From Phaseolus vulgaris (Eukaryota > Streptophyta > Magnoliopsida > Fabales > Fabaceae), in contig NC_023749.2 of assembly GCF_000499845.2 (NCBI RefSeq), forward strand, positions 25,661,321 through 25,725,320: a stretch of 64,000 nucleotides of DNA. Direction: 5' to 3'. The position numbers were made by a program, and so were the translations under genes. The first letter of the stretch is position 1. Each line of letters begins with the position of its first letter. A model generated the notes under the pieces. The model was not told where the DNA came from. It saw only the letters and a program-made list of their open reading frames with translations, and ran no database searches. This document shows, in pieces, positions 1 through 10,294 of the stretch.

Positions 1-287
1 GAAATGTCCATGCAGCAGGTCCTGGAGATAATGCGGGGGCTGCAGGATGATATGGCGGAGTCGAAGATAGAACAAGAACGCATGCAAGCGGATCTCGAAG
101 CCTCGCATGTGAGGAACGAAGAGCTCCACCGTATAAATGAGGAGTTGCGCCGGGGTTTGAGGAACAATCAGGGGCAGCGCGAACATGATGAGATGGAGCA
201 CCTCACCCCGCCAAGGGAGTTTTCCACTCCCTTCTCGCAGGAGATTCTGGATGCGGCAATCCCCAACACGTTCGCGGGGCCCAAAGC
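1..287 (+). pseudogene. gag 5' fragment, Tat-type Ty3/gypsy
   Basis: The open frame from 4 encodes a coiled-coil gag N-terminus (MSMQQVLEIMRGLQ, then Glu/Arg-rich heptads and TPPREFSTPFSQ). It matches the gag start of the minus-strand element at 28335-27907. After the residues NTFAGPK the similarity stops abruptly near 287 and LTR sequence follows. The rest of gag and all of pol are therefore missing, and the reading frame runs on into the LTR by chance. The upstream part of the element lies outside the window. This is a deletion derivative and not a working gene. Confidence 0.8.
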
Positions 288-543
288 AATTTGCCAGAAT
301 GAGAAAATATACACTAGACACAGTTCCTTTTACCACCTTCAGAGTGCCATACACGGTGCTCCGATACGGAGGTGCAGAGTTTTTGGTGTTTCTTGCTGGC
401 TGACTTGAGCGTCGAAGTGCAAACGGCCGCTAGGGCGCACTTTTGTCCTTCTTTGCAGGAATCCACAGGTAACTAGTGGGAAGGAGTCCATAGCAGACGG
501 GTGAAGTCGCGCACAAAGACGTCCAAGTCAACCGGACGGAACA
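288..543 (+). mobile_element. 3' part of a Tat-type LTR (truncated)
   Basis: This stretch is nearly identical to the 3' part of the solo LTR at 42016-42272. It includes the U5 motif ACTTGAGCGTCGAAGTGC and the canonical LTR end GGACGGAACA. It is joined directly to gag at 287-292 over a few shared bases (TTTGCC), as expected of illegitimate recombination. The LTR ends cleanly at the edge of an AT-rich array. Confidence 0.82.
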
Positions 544-904
544 ATTACTAATAATATAATTTATATTATTATTATTAATATAATTTATATTATTATTACT
601 AATAATATAATTTATATTATTATTTTTATTAATATAATTTATATTATTATTATTAATATAATTTATATTTTTATTATTATTAATATAATTTATATTTTTA
701 TTATTATTAATATAATTTATATTTTTATTATTATTAATATAATTTATATTTTTATTATTATTAATATAATTTATATTATTATTATTATTAATATAATTAT
801 TGTTAATAATAATAAGTATAGTTTATATTATTATTAATATAATTTACATTATTATTATTAATATAATTATTGTTAATAATAATAAGTATAAATTATATTA
901 TTAT
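544..904. repeat. AT-rich tandem array, left half
   Basis: Imperfect tandem units of about 20 bp (TAATATAATTTATATTATTA) are mixed with ATT trinucleotides. The unit is close to palindromic. The same array resumes at 2278 after a solo LTR and recurs at 4283-4636. No gene is present. Confidence 0.9.
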
Positions 905-2277
905 TGTAACAGTATAAAAAAAAAGTGATGAAGCACAAGCCAAAGCCCCCGGTCACGCACAAAACTTTTCTTTCTTTCTCTCTTCATAGTCTCTTCTCTC
1001 TTAATTTACTCTGTCATTATTCATCTCTTTTTGAATCTGATCGGACCACGTCGTAGCTGGTGAGTTAAGGAACATTTCTACTCGATCAGATTTTCAAATA
1101 GAGTAAGTTCATTTTTGCTCTAAATATCCTTTGTTCTCTGTTTTTTCTTAGGATTTAGTCATCAATCTTGGTGGGTCAGTTGAGAAGATTAATCCTCTCA
1201 ACTTATTGTACTATATACTAAATTCTTGTTATGTTTGGATAACTTGCATTAGGCCCGTAAATCTTGAAGCTTATCCAGACTGTGGGGAATAAAATTCTAG
1301 AAGTTGTTTGGAAAGCAAGCAATTAAGGTAAGGGAAGCTAAATTTATTTTTTAATAGAACCCTAGGCTAGAAGATCTGGATGTGGAAGGGACGTGGTCCC
1401 AATATTCAATTTCTCTTGCAGGGATGTTGTGTGTTTATATATATTGGGTTGTTTGTTTATATATTATTTAAATTTGTGGAAATATTAGGTTTTGATGATT
1501 TAGTATTAAAGTGTTATTTTTTATATAGACTTTTGAATATTGTGGATCACTTTTTGAATGATATTGTTTGATGAAAATTGTATGAAATTGATGTCATACA
1601 TTTGGGATAATGTATGAGTTGTTATTTGATGGTACATTAAGTATGAAAAGCCTATGTTTAACGGAGATCCTCTGGCTTCACTGATGATCTAAGTCATGAA
1701 GACTAAGATATCAGGTGGTGAGAAGCTGAGAGGGAGTCCATACACACCGGGTCCCACTGTAGACACTCAGTATTGGATGTTTGAACTTACCCTGATCCTT
1801 TCTATTGGATTCGTTGGTAATCTTTGGGTCATGAGTTAGTCTCTGGTAGGGGCATACTTAATGAGTCTTCCGGAAGACGAAGTGGGATTGAAATGAAATC
1901 CAATGATTATGATTGAAAATAGATCCATGTGTGGTCTATATGAATGATGGAATTTGTATTGAAATTTTAGATGAAATCATTTAAAGAAATGTTTATAAAT
2001 TATTAGTCTAAATTGGTTCTATTTCCATGAATTATGTTATGAATTTTCTTTGCATTAGCTTACTCTTGCTTTTTGTCTTGTGTTTGAACTGCGATGATTG
2101 TACTATGTACACGAGCAGATGACAATACAGGTGCAGGAGAGCCTTAGAAGTTTCAAAGTTTTATTTTGAGCTATGGATATGTAAATATTTTTATTTTTAT
2201 AAATCCTAATCATGTATTAGGAATGTTTTGAAAAAACTCAAAGTTTGTATTGAAACTGATAAAAGTGGAGTGTTACA
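905..2277 (-). mobile_element. Solo LTR, probably Ty3/gypsy chromovirus type
   Basis: The element has inverted ends TGTAACA and TGTTACA and is 1373 bp long. The 5 bp on each side are ATTAT, which fits a target-site duplication, although the AT array makes a chance match easy. Read on the minus strand it starts TGTAACACTCCACTTTTATC, which resembles chromovirus LTR starts; this sets the orientation. It contains no coding internal region or primer site, so it is a solo LTR. The small ORF at 1380-1571 inside it is not credible. Confidence 0.65.
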
Positions 2278-2483
2278 ATTATTATTATTATTATTTTATA
2301 ATTATTATTAATAATAATAAGTATAATTTATATTATTATTATTATTAATATAATTTATATTATTATTCTTATTATTAATATAATTCATATTATTATTGTT
2401 AATATAATTTATATTATTATTATTAATATAATTATTGTTAATAATAATAAGTATAAATTATATTAATAATAATAAGTATAAAA
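2278..2483. repeat. AT-rich tandem array, right half
   Basis: This continues the TAATATAATTTATATT array interrupted by the solo LTR at 905-2277. The two halves would rejoin if the LTR and one ATTAT copy were removed. Confidence 0.85.
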
Positions 2484-2697
2484 AAATCATAATATGTCCG
2501 AAGAACTTGGCTGGTCTAGTGGTGAATGCTTCTTTGGTCACTAAAAGGATTTGACATCAAGTAAGAAAATTTTACCTTATTTGCCTTTGTGCAACACAAG
2601 ACAATCAAACATAAACCACAATTATATTTAAGTAAATATTAAAAATAATTATATAAATTTTTTTAATTAAAAATAATATTATTAATATGAATATAAT
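2484..2697. other. Unassigned AT-rich DNA
   Basis: A short region with no credible ORF. The piece near 2508-2530 (GGTCTAGTGGTGAATGC) resembles a tRNA-derived SINE A-box, but I see no convincing B-box, so I do not call a SINE. Confidence 0.4.
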
Positions 2698-3327
2698 CTA
2701 TACCTATATATAAAGGGGATTCTCCACTTTAAATGTTCTAATTTTTTTCCTATTTTATCCTTACTTCATATTTTATTTTATTAATTTTTTTTGGTTATTT
2801 GGACATTTTATAATTTTAGAAGTTAATAAAACAATTTTTTAATTTTAATTTTTTATTTATTTATTGTCATTTAACTGGTAGGATAGTTGAGAATTTAGTA
2901 AGTTATTTTTCTGTTTTAAACTGATATTCTTCTTTATTAAATAAGTAGTTTTTTAATTTTAAAATTTTATTTTATTTGTTCTCACTTAACTTGCAAGGAA
3001 AGTGGAGAGATTGGTAGTTAATTTTATTTTATTTGTGGTCACTTAACTAACAGAGTGGAGAGATTGATTATCCTATTTAAAACAATTATCAGAATTAGTT
3101 TTGAATGTGGAACAATTTTTGAATTTTTTTTCTCTTATTTTATCTCTCTCCTTCCTCATATATCTTGAAACTCAATAACATATCTCTCATACATACAAAC
3201 ACACACATATATATATATATATATAAAGGGATTCCCCACTTTAACTGCTCTCAATTTTTTCCTATTTTATCCTTAGATTAATATTTGATTTTATTTCATT
3301 ATTTTGTGCATTGCGTCATTTTTTTTT
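2698..3327 (+). mobile_element. Possible Helitron-like fragment
   Basis: The stretch starts TCTATACCTATATATAAAGG, which resembles plant Helitron 5' ends (TC then TATA-rich and AAAGG). A second similar start, with ATATATAAAGGGATTCCCC, lies near 3215-3240. Between them are three degenerate repeats containing TCACTTAACT. I could not find a convincing 3' hairpin followed by CTRR, so both the type and the end are uncertain. Confidence 0.3.
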
Positions 3328-3552
3328 AAATATTTGAAATAAATGGAGCAACCGTTTTGAATTGAAAGAGATAATTTATTTTGAAAAATAATTGCATAAT
3401 GAGAGGTAGTGTCTATTTTATGAGACAGAAATAAATTTAAAAAATATTTGAAATAAATTGAGCAACCATTTTGAATTAAAACAGATAATTTATTTTGAAA
3501 ATTAATTGCATAATAAGAGGGAGTGTCTGTTTTCTGAGAGAGAAATAAATAT
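3328..3552. repeat. Tandem duplication, about 114 bp x 2
   Basis: Two adjacent copies (3328-3441 and 3442-3552) both begin AAATATTTGAAATAAAT and both contain GAGCAACC, AATTGCATAAT and a GAGAAATAAAT-like end. They differ at scattered bases, so the duplication is not recent. No coding potential. Confidence 0.75.
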
Positions 3553-4282
3553 TATGAGTAGTGGTCAAACGTGAGCAGCAATAATTACTGAGCGGTTACA
3601 GATGAGTAGTTTTCAGCGGTTACATTCACTTCTTTAATCTTAGTGATAAATCAAGCCACCAAAGATATTGTTAAAAAATTAATAATGGATAATTTGGTGA
3701 ATAATACTTTTTAAATAAGATGCTAAATTTAGTGAATCCTAAGCCCAAGCAAAGCTTTTATGCCCACTGTTGCTTTGATCTATTATATATTACATAAGTT
3801 GAAAGTTTGGTAATTTGTATTTAGTTTATTATTTTATTTTTTCAACTTCTTTGCCATGGAAGACGCGGATTCAATTGATATGGTGATAGATTCTACAACT
3901 TCCAATATACCACCCTTGCATAAGGCGATTGATGAACATGAAAGTTACTCTAAACTTGAAATGGAAAGATCTTGAAGAACTTTACCATCTGCATTATGTT
4001 TTGACATTGTTTGTTGCTACTATATTTTTAAGCCTTAATCTTAATCTTGATAACCTTACAAAGTTCAACATTGCATTCAAGTCAAATCAAAATTTAATAT
4101 TCAAAAACAATAAAATGAAAACATAAAAAATTAATGCAAAATCTTAATAAAAATATTATCAATGGTACACTTAGATCATTTACATGTCTTCTCATATAAT
4201 TTAATATTTATTAAAATTACATGAATATATAAATAATAAAAATGAAAAATATAGATAAAGAGGCACTTGTTCCCTCTAATAT
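3553..4282. other. AT-rich DNA with a possible gene scrap
   Basis: Mostly AT-rich. The stretch 3856-3975 reads as a 39-codon plus-strand ORF starting MEDADSIDMVIDSTTSNIPP and is less AT-rich than its surroundings, so it could be a captured gene fragment. I do not recognise it, and the region after it has no sustained frame. Confidence 0.35.
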
Positions 4283-4555
4283 AAATAATATGAATATAAT
4301 TTGTATTATTATTATTATTAATATAATTTATATTATAATTATTATTAATATAATTTATATTATTATTATTAATATAATTTATATTATTATTATTAATATA
4401 ATTTATATTATTATTATTAATATAATTTATATTATTATTATTATTATTATTAATATAATTTATATTATAATTATTATTAATAAAATTTATATTATTATTA
4501 TAAATAAAATTTATATTATTATTAATAAAATTTATATTATTATTAATATAATTTA

Positions 4556-4586
<31 letters not shown>

Positions 4587-4636
4587 ATAATATATATTAT
4601 TATTATTAATATAATTTATATTATTATTATTAATAC
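4283..4636. repeat. AT-rich tandem array, third block
   Basis: Same TAATATAATTTATATTATTA unit as at 544-904 and 2278-2483. It ends exactly where the LTR at 4637 begins. The Asn/Ile-rich ORFs on both strands here are translations of the repeat. Confidence 0.9.
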
Positions 4637-5478
4637 TGACTGACCAGTCCCTGGGCATTAACTGACCACTGGTAATGTTGGTGCCACGTAAGCGGGTCCC
4701 ACGAGCATCATGGGCCAGTACTAGCAAAGCACGTGCGCCAAGGAGTCATGAATGGTCAGACATCAGACATCAGTCATCAGGATGTACCGACGTGCCACTA
4801 GATAGTGTGGAGAGATCGGACATCGGAAATCTAAACAGTAGAGATGGGCTAGGAGAGGTGGATCCCAGATCACGCACCAGTTATCAGTAAGGGAGAAGCC
4901 TAGATCACGAAGGCCCACGCGTGTAGAGTGGATGACGCGTTCAGGCGTAACACAAAGAGTAGAAAGATATGGTTCATAAGGGTCGTGTTCCAAGGGTGAG
5001 CTGCATGCATGACACGTGAACAGCTAGGGCACTCCCAGAGGCGGGTGACCCCAGAGATTAGGTGCACGAGGAGGCACCCAGGTGATCACCCGTCAGAGGT
5101 CGCACTCCAGTTAGGGACCCCACACGCTAGGTTATCCTAAGAGTAAGGTAACAATAGTGCTGGACCAACCCCATCAGAAAAAGCCCATTTTGGGTAAAAA
5201 GGAAACCCTAGTTCAGTCTATAAATAGCAAGGTAATGAACTTGACAAGGGAGAACTCTCTTGCGTCGCTAAACACACACACAATAATTGTTACACAGTTT
5301 TTCGATGTTTCCTAGCCCTAATACTAACTTGAACGTTGGAGTGCAAACGGTCGTAAGGGTGCCCTTTGTCTTTGTGTTTCAGGTGTTCATCACAGGAAAG
5401 GACCACGCGAACGCAAGGACTCTGAGCGTGAGAGTGACGTAGGCGCACGAAGGCGTTTCGGGTCAACCGGCAGGAACA
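4637..5478 (+). mobile_element. 5' LTR of plus-strand Tat element A
   Basis: The LTR starts TGACTGACC and ends CAGGAACA, two bases before a tRNA-Lys primer site. It carries a TATA box (5219-5226) and the U5 motif AACTTGAACGTTGGAGTGC near 5331. Its length is 842 bp. It is homologous over its middle and 3' part to the LTRs at 36237-37098 and 38092-39019 (shared stretches such as GCATGCATG and GGCACGTGAA-like blocks). The exact start is set by TG plus the array edge and is less certain than the end. Confidence 0.8.
5219..5226 (+). promoter_or_regulatory. LTR TATA box
   Basis: TATAAATA lies in the LTR of element A, about 110 bp upstream of the U5 motif. This is where the Pol II promoter of an LTR element is expected. 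Confidence 0.6.
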
Positions 5479-5480
5479 TT

Positions 5481-5498
5481 TGGCACCCACCGTGGGGC
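5481..5498 (+). promoter_or_regulatory. Primer binding site, tRNA-Lys
   Basis: TGGCACCCACCGTGGGGC starts two bases after the LTR end. From family knowledge, the plant tRNA-Lys(CUU) 3' end (GCCCCACGGTGGGCG plus CCA) is its complement with one mismatch (A for G at base 5). The same site without the mismatch is found in the minus-strand elements at 28448-28465 and 34636-34653. Confidence 0.8.
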
Positions 5499-5545
5499 AC
5501 GATACAAACACTATCCCACCAGCAAGAACTAGGAAAACCCAAGAG

Positions 5546-6829
5546 ATGAGAAGTACGAGGCAAGGGCCTGTTGCACCAAAGGGGGTGAGGCCCTCACCCT
5601 GCAACAGGTTATGGGAATGATGCGAGCCCTTCAGGAAGAGATGGCCGCGTCAAGAGCAAACCAAGAGCGCATCCAAGCTGACTTGGTAGCGTCGTAAGCT
5701 ACGAGCGAAGAACTTCGTCATTCAAACGAGGAACTGCGCAGAGACCTGCAAACCCATGCGACTGAACGTGAGGGTGCAGATCAGGAGCCTGGGACTCCAC
5801 CTAGAGAGTTCCCAACATCGTTCTCGCCGGAGATCGTGATGCAGTGATACCAGCCACGCTCGTAGGGCCCAAGGTGACCTTCACTGGGGTGGAAGACCCG
5901 GAGGCCCACCTTATGGCCTTCCATACACAGATGATGCTGGTTGGGGGCTCCGATGAAGTGCAATGCAAGTTGTTCATGAGCACTTTGGAAGGAACAACGA
6001 TGGACTGGTTCATCAGCCTCCCTGATGGCCATGTGACGTCGTTCCCACTACTCACAAAGTTGTTCAGGGCGCAGTACATCGCGAATCGAGTCCCCCCGTC
6101 AGTCTCCTATGATCTTTTTGATGTAAGATAGTATCAAGTGGAGTCTTTGAAGGAGTTCCTCCACCGTTTCGGAGCGCAAGTGGTGAGGTTGAACCTCATA
6201 GAAGAAAAGATGATGGTGCACGCGTTTAGGAAGGGCATCGTGTCGGGACCCTTCAGCGAGTCACTCATCCGGAACCACCCCAAGACCTTCGCCGAGATAA
6301 AGCGCCGCGCGGTGGCCCATATTGCGGCGGAGGAAGAAGTTAGTGAAAAGCACACATGCGTGGTCCCCACGCGGCCGCACGCGACAAGTTGTCCTCAAAC
6401 CCTAAGGGTGCACGACGCAACGACAGAGATGAAGACCCTCATGAAGAAGCAACCCTATCAGCCAAGAAAGCCAAATGCAAGGGGGCGCGTGAGAGATAAC
6501 GTGCCGCCAAGGCACAACTTCATGGTGGAATTGAAGGACATGATCGCTATCCCAAACATAGCTGAGAAGCTGAAAGTACCTCCCAAGACCGACAAAAGGC
6601 TCGGGCCCAACAAGAACGCCTGGTGTGAGTTCCACCAAGCATTCAGCCACCTCATATGCAATTGCTTAGCGCTGGGACACCAGCTAGACAAATTGGTAAA
6701 GAACGGTCTCCTAAGAGATTATTTCCAAGAAAAACAGGGGACCGAGGACCCGACGACAACAGGGGGTGGCCCGGGGCATGAAGTCCCCGTGCACGGTAAG
6801 GTCCACAACATTGCAGGAGGGTTCTCATG
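5546..6829 (+). pseudogene. gag of element A (broken)
   Basis: Gag starts at the ATG at 5546, after the primer site. It shows, in order, the coiled-coil start (QQVMGMMRALQEEMAASR), the gag core (TFTGVEDPEAHL, MDWFISLPDGH, KTFAEIKRRAVAHIA), a basic stretch, and a zinc-knuckle-like motif CEFHQAFSHLICNC. The knuckle spacing is C-x2-H-x4-H-x4-C, with His where the usual CCHC knuckle has its second Cys. The frame is broken by an early frameshift near 5590, a stop near 5693, a frameshift near 5840 and a stop at 6129-6131. The last stands where a sister copy has Gln (CAG to TAG). It cannot make an intact protein. Confidence 0.88.
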
Positions 6830-7404
6830 AGAAGGCTGTACCGCCTCTCAACGAAGGAGATACACGTGAACAGTGTTGTCGGTGGAAGCACAGAGGACCA
6901 ACGACGCCTTCGACGTTGGCCTGATCTTTTCCAAGGCCGACCTGGAGGATGTTATTCCCCATGACAATGATCCGGTGGTAATCTCAGCGGTAACCGCAGG
7001 AAGGAAGGTGCACCGTGTGCTAGTAGATCAGGGAAGCTCGGCAGACGTAATGTTCTTGACGACTTTCAACAAACTGCAACTATCCCCCGACATGCTAAGG
7101 CCCTATGGCGGCTGTCTCTACGGTCGCAGGAGACCAGGTAGAGGTGCGGGGCTGAGGACCACCTTCACAGATGGCACCGTGTCACGAACGGAGAGCATCA
7201 GGTACCTTGTCGTCAACGCCTTCTCTGCTTATAATATGTTGTTGGGTAGACCAACGCTGAATAGGTTAGGGGTGGTACCATCGACAAGGCACATGAAGAT
7301 GAAGCTACCGGACCTGACAGGAAAGGTGATTACCATCAAATCAGATCAGAAGGAGGCCAGGCGATGCTACGAGAACAACCTCAAAACACGGCGAGGGGTA
7401 TCTG
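6830..7404 (+). pseudogene. Aspartic protease of element A
   Basis: Follows gag after a TGA (6827-6829) where sister copies read GGFSGGG. The retropepsin core reads HRVLVDQGSSADVMF, with DQGS in place of the usual D-T/S-G, which is shared by every element here. The flap and C-terminal region (LRTTFTDG, YLVVNA, MLLGRPTLNRLG) are also present. Several residues after CLYG are replaced by an Arg-rich run, suggesting small compensating frameshifts near 7120-7150. Similarity ends at RCYENNLKTRRG, where foreign sequence begins. Confidence 0.85.
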
Positions 7405-8394
7405 TGGTCAAGCTCAAGAAGAGAAAGAAGCCGAAGATGAAGATGCTCAAAAGGAAATTAGCTCATCATCCTTTTTACCTCAAAGGATTACATGGAGCAA
7501 ATTTAAAGAATTAGGAAGTAGTGGTCAAATATTTTCTCTTTTTGTAGTATCTTTTGTATAAAATGTAAAATGCTTATATATATAGTTTTTAGGAAGGTGC
7601 TAAGAGGGAAACCTAAAGATACCTCTTATGTATAGCATCTTTAGATATTAGTTTTTAGAACATTCTAGTAGATGACCCTTCATTCCTCACTATAGGCGCT
7701 AGAAGTGGGAGATATGCAAGGGACTTTTGGATAGCTTCTTGTGTAAGCTTCTTGTACTTCATGACCGGCCTTTCTCCTATTAAATGAGGGATTGAGTCCT
7801 TCTAAATAAAGAATTGATATTTTGACTACCGAAATTCTCCCAAATTGGTGAGTGCTTGAGAGACTTGTGTCTTCTCCTACCTAGTCTTATCTTGAGAGCA
7901 ATCTTGGAGCCTCAAGTGGCGGCATCTCCACTCATCTTGGAGCCTTGCATCCTCCAAGTGGAGTGTTCCTCTCCAAGGACTTCAACCACATAAGTTCTCC
8001 CTTCTTTTCATCTTAATTCATCCACTTCCATGTCCACATAAACTCTAGAAACATGTATTAGGCTTTTCTTGCACTTTTGTTCGGTTCAATTGTTCCAATT
8101 CTTGTTTTGTTCGGTTCTTTTCAATTGTTAGCAATTTTAATCGGTTCAATAGCTTTCTTTCATGCTTTTTTCAGTTTATTTGCTTTCTAGGTAGTTTTAA
8201 TCGGTGATTTTCCATTCTTGTGCATTCCAATCGGTTCATTTGACAAGAAATGGGTTTCTACATGAGTTTTGGTTTGGTGGCTTAAGTTTTGGTGAGTTCT
8301 TGAATGAAAGAACATTAATCCAACTCTAGAAAAGTGTCTATTCATATTCCAACTCAAGTTGACTCCATAACATGTCTATGAAACATCTATATCT
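7405..8394 (+). mobile_element. Foreign insert, retroelement-like
   Basis: Element A's coding sequence is interrupted here. The first 150 bases are an unrelated ORF tail (EEKEAEDEDAQKE, then PQRITWSKFKELG). AT-rich DNA follows, with a TATA-like stretch near 7577, then an LTR-like leader with repeated short motifs (ATCGGTTCAAT and CGGTTCAATTG between 8088 and 8240). I infer the 3' end and LTR or leader of another retroelement, but I could not fix its borders or family. Confidence 0.45.
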
Positions 8395-8790
8395 TGTTAT
8401 TGGAATCATATCACCTGCCCAAGGTCAGTTGCTCCAAACCCGACAGGACCGTAGCAGAAATCACTCGCAAGACCAAATCTGATCCTTTTGGCAACTCCGG
8501 GGAAAGAGAGATTGGAGAGAAAGTCTCCAACCTAAGCAACATTCCCAGCCAAACGGCGCAAACCTCGGTTAAGAAGACCGTAGAGTCTAGAACCGAGGTA
8601 CCCAGTGAAGATTGACTAGGCTATCGGTCCGATAGAAATAGGATCAGTTTCAAGGCCTTACACACAGGGGAAGTAGAGTATGCTAAGAGCCTGGAGAGAA
8701 ACACCAGGTACCAAGGAATGCAGCCCCGTTAGTTTCACACCCGGTCTCTCTTGTGTGGACCAATTCTCTCAGAAGAACAAAGATCTTCAG
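8395..8790 (+). other. Unassigned element DNA
   Basis: Open frames here (for example 8394-8615, with KPDRTVAEITRKTKSD) do not match the pol domains of the other elements in the window. It lies between the insert and the integrase tail, so RT, RNase H and most of integrase of element A have been lost or replaced. Confidence 0.4.
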
Positions 8791-8877
8791 GACGAAGCAT
8801 GCAGGTTTAAGGCGCTGAAGCAGGGTCCGGTTCCTTGCACATGGAACACAACCGACTACAAGTTTTATTTCAGTTAA
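8791..8877 (+). pseudogene. Integrase C-terminus remnant, element A
   Basis: The frame ends GPVPCTWNTTDYKFYFS and a stop. This matches the ends of the integrases at 22888 (PIPRSWNATNLKFYFS) and 53747 (IVPRTWNATHLKFYYS). Only this tail survives. The conserved A-rich sequence beyond the stop (around 8912-8945) is also shared with the region after the integrase at 22835-22880. Confidence 0.8.
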
Positions 8878-8988
8878 GCAGGAATATTGTACGTGGTATT
8901 AGAGGACACTTTTTTTCCCTTACAAGGGTTTTTTAATGAGGTCACCAGATAAGTACGATTGAAATATTTTCTCGCTTTATGTACAATT

Positions 8989-9292
8989 CGGTTAAGAACT
9001 TGTTTTCCTTGCGTTAGAAGCCTCGCGGGCGGAAAGGTAGGTTCGTAGAGAACACCTCCCCTCTCGAGTGAAAACGCCAAGGCTAAACGAAATAGTTCGC
9101 CAGATAAATCCTCCTCGCTCTTGAGCGAAGTTGAGGTCAGTTAAGCATTTGTTTTCCTCGCGTTAGAAGCCTCGTGGGCGGAAAGGTAGGTTCGTAGAGA
9201 ACACCTCCCCTCTCGAGTGAAAGCGCTAAGGTTAAACGTAATAGTTATCAGTTAAATCCTCCTCGCCCTCGAGCGAAGCTGAGGTCAGTTAA
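8989..9292 (+). repeat. 149-bp tandem repeat, 2 copies
   Basis: Two copies (8989-9137 and about 9138-9292) share GTTAAG, TTGTTTTCC, GCGTTAGAAGCCTCG and GGCGGAAAGGTAGG. They lie just 3' of the integrase tail, where Tat elements are known to carry tandem repeats. The two other subfamilies here have different repeats in the same place. Confidence 0.85.
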
Positions 9293-9307
9293 TTGTTATC
9301 AGTTACT

Positions 9308-9790
9308 GTTCCCTGAACAACGTAGAAAACTGGTCGAAGTTGGTGATGTGTCCGTCGGGAAGGCTAACGAACCATTCTAACGTCGCGCCTGACAGTGTGC
9401 TCATAAGCATCTTGCAGTACACGGCATCAGATCCTCCAGTGAGCATCATCTAGGTGTGGAACGCTGTGAGATGGGCCTCTGGATCCTCTACTCCTGTGAA
9501 GGAGACTTTCGGGCCCAGAGACGTTATTGGTAATGTCGTATTCATGATCGCTCGTGAGAACGGCATGGGACGTGCCTTAAAGGGTTCTGGTGGTGCACGT
9601 TCATCCGTTGCGCGCTCCCCTACCTGTTGTAGATCCCTACGCAGTTCGTCATTGGCTCTGCGCAATTCTGTGTTGTCCGCTCGTGATGCCGCCACTTCTG
9701 CTTGGAGGGCACGCATCGTATCCAATATTTGCTGCATGGTAACGTTGTCTCATCCGGAGGGTACCCTTCCTGTCGATCCAGCGGCTGCTT
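9308..9790 (-). pseudogene. gag 5' part, inverted
   Basis: On the minus strand the ATG at 9737 opens MQQILDTMRALQAEVAASR, then TSLGPKVSFTGVEDPEAHL and, in the same frame past a stop, on to STLFREQ at 9308. The stop after AFHT stands where a sister copy has Gln (CAG to TAG). Just downstream, gag continues on the opposite strand from about residue 190. The gag start is therefore inverted relative to its own C-terminal half, and about 70 residues are missing between the two. Confidence 0.82.
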
Positions 9791-10294
9791 GCCTATTCTA
9801 CCCGAAAACATTCACGGAGATTCGACGTCGAGCGTTAGCGCACATTGCCACAGATGATCGAGTAACGTAGAAGCAAGGTCTCGTCGGTCCTATCTGACCT
9901 CGAGCAGCCGGTCGGCCTCAGCCTTTGAGGGTTCACGAAGCGGCTATAGAGAAAAAGGGGAGCGGAAAAACCCTACGAACGCGCCCAGGCCAGGGCACGC
10001 GCACGAAGGGATCCTCCCCCAAAACATAATTTTCGAGTGGAGCTCAAGGAGTTGATCGCTATCCTAAACATAGCGGCAAGATTGAAGGTACCGACAAAGA
10101 CCGATAGGAGGATGGGACCCAACAAGAACGCTTGGTGTAAATTTCACCAGGCAAATGACCACTACATACGTAATTGTTAGGCCTTGGTGCATAAACTAGA
10201 TGAACTGGTGAAGAGCGGTTTCTTGAAGGACTATCTTCAAGAGCCACAAGACGACCAGGCAATAGTAGCTGTGGGATCAGATTAGGGGCACGAG
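9790..10294 (+). pseudogene. gag 3' part of element B
   Basis: Starts at PKTFTEIRRRALAHIATDD and continues in broken frames through a basic region to a knuckle-like motif (WCKFHQANDHYIRNC) and DELVKSGFLKDYL. Stops occur after the RVT near 9870, after RNC near 10180, and just before the protease. It is followed directly by the protease. Confidence 0.75.

Noticed and set aside
1380..1571. 63-codon ORF in the solo LTR
   Set aside because: AT-driven hydrophobic ORF with no support from other LTR copies.
2508..2600. Possible tRNA-derived SINE head (GGTCTAGTGG)
   Set aside because: No convincing B-box, tail or target duplication.
4176..4727. 183-codon Asn-rich ORF on the minus strand and Ile-rich ORF on the plus strand
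   Set aside because: They are translations of the AT tandem array; composition and repetition explain them fully.
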